Assembly (NCBI GenBank): GCA_030549955.1
Contig: JAUQQI010000086.1
Span: 1 to 5,806, forward strand
Reading direction: 5' to 3'
Origin: Chloroflexota bacterium
GTDB lineage: Bacteria; Chloroflexota; Dehalococcoidia; JAUQQI01
DNA length: 5,806 nt
Below, one piece after another: positions 5,464 to 5,806 of this stretch. The notes under the pieces were generated by a model that was given only the letters and a program-made list of their open reading frames with translations, made no database searches and was not told the DNA's origin. The position numbers were made by a program, and so were the translations under genes. How positions within the stretch are numbered: position 1 is the first letter of the stretch; each line of letters begins with the position of its first letter.

Positions 5464-5806
5464 TTAAAGCCGGTTGCGGAGCCGGGGGTCGAGCAGGTCC
5501 CGCAGGCCGTCCCCAAGCAGGTTAAATCCGAGGACGGCCGTCATAATCGCCAGTCCCGGGATCGTGGCGACATGGGGCGCAATCAGCAGGAAGTCCCGGC
5601 CGGTAGCCACCATGAGCCCCCACGACGGCCAGGGCGGCTGGATGCCCAGTCCGAGGAAGCTTAAGGCCGCCTCGAGCAGGATCGCATTCGCCATGTAAAG
5701 GGTCGCAAAGACCAGCAGCGGCGGCACAATGTTGGGCAGGATGTGAAACAGGATAATCCTGGGAACCGGCACCCCAAGGGCGTAAGCTGCCACAATAAAC
5801 TCCCGC
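5464..5806 (-). CDS. OppC/DppC-type ABC transporter permease, C-terminal 113 aa (5' end outside window)
   Basis: This is an inner-membrane permease of the dipeptide/oligopeptide/nickel ABC importer family, which forms the channel with a second permease and two ATPases. The visible part opens with the EAA-loop region (VAAYALG, then RIILFHILPN), the cytoplasmic coupling helix that contacts the ATPase; the usual Glu of EAA is Val. A hydrophobic helix follows (about residues 26-47 of the fragment), then the family motif EAALSFLGLG (45-54), QPPWPSWG (56-63), a final hydrophobic helix, and the ending LGDGLRDLLDPRLR. The stop TAA is at 5466-5464. A GTG at 5793 is internal, because the conserved frame continues to the window edge. 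Full-length members have about 280-300 residues, so over half is missing. It converges on hyuB and belongs to another transcription unit. The transported solute cannot be told from this part. Confidence 0.93.
   Translation of the reverse strand, partial: REFIVAAYALGVPVPRIILFHILPNIVPPLLVFATLYMANAILLEAALSFLGLGIQPPWPSWGLMVATGRDFLLIAPHVATIPGLAIMTAVLGFNLLGDGLRDLLDPRLRNRL

Overview
This is a G+C-rich bacterial window. Arg is written mainly CGG and Gly often GGG, the Shine-Dalgarno sites are strong (AAGGAGG, GGGAGG, GGAGG), and one clean sigma70/sigmaA-type promoter is visible. The CGG/GGG-heavy codon use looks more like a G+C-rich Bacillota- or Chloroflexota-type genome than an enteric or pseudomonad one. 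That placement is a guess from codon style only.

Layout. Positions 1-170 hold a promoter (-35 at 40-45, -10 TATAAT at 63-68). It is bracketed by two dyads that share the hexamer GGTTGA/TCAACC, and a structured leader follows. Next comes a tight three-gene plus-strand operon: a classical short-chain dehydrogenase/reductase (171-998), a hydantoinase/oxoprolinase A-type subunit (1022-3085) and the matching B-type subunit (3078-5057). Gaps are 23 nt between the first two genes and an 8-nt overlap between the last two. A 406-bp stretch without a supportable gene follows (5058-5463); it contains several inverted repeats but no convincing U-tract terminator. The 3' end of a convergent minus-strand gene for an OppC/DppC-type ABC transporter permease runs off the right edge (5464-5806).

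How the genes may work together. HyuA and HyuB paralogues form ATP-dependent enzymes that open cyclic amides (N-methylhydantoin, 5-oxoproline, lactams) or, in relatives, carboxylate ketones (acetone, acetophenone). The co-transcribed dehydrogenase could produce or consume a carbonyl compound in the same route. The convergent peptide-type transporter could import the substrate, but it is a separate transcription unit. The substrate cannot be read from the sequence.

The most notable points are the promoter architecture and a divergent putative metal-binding motif in the B subunit: a His of the usual T-H-x-x-D motif appears as Gln97, next to an apparent three-residue insertion. I see no phage, IS, CRISPR, tRNA or rRNA signal, and no clear evidence of a wholly new system.
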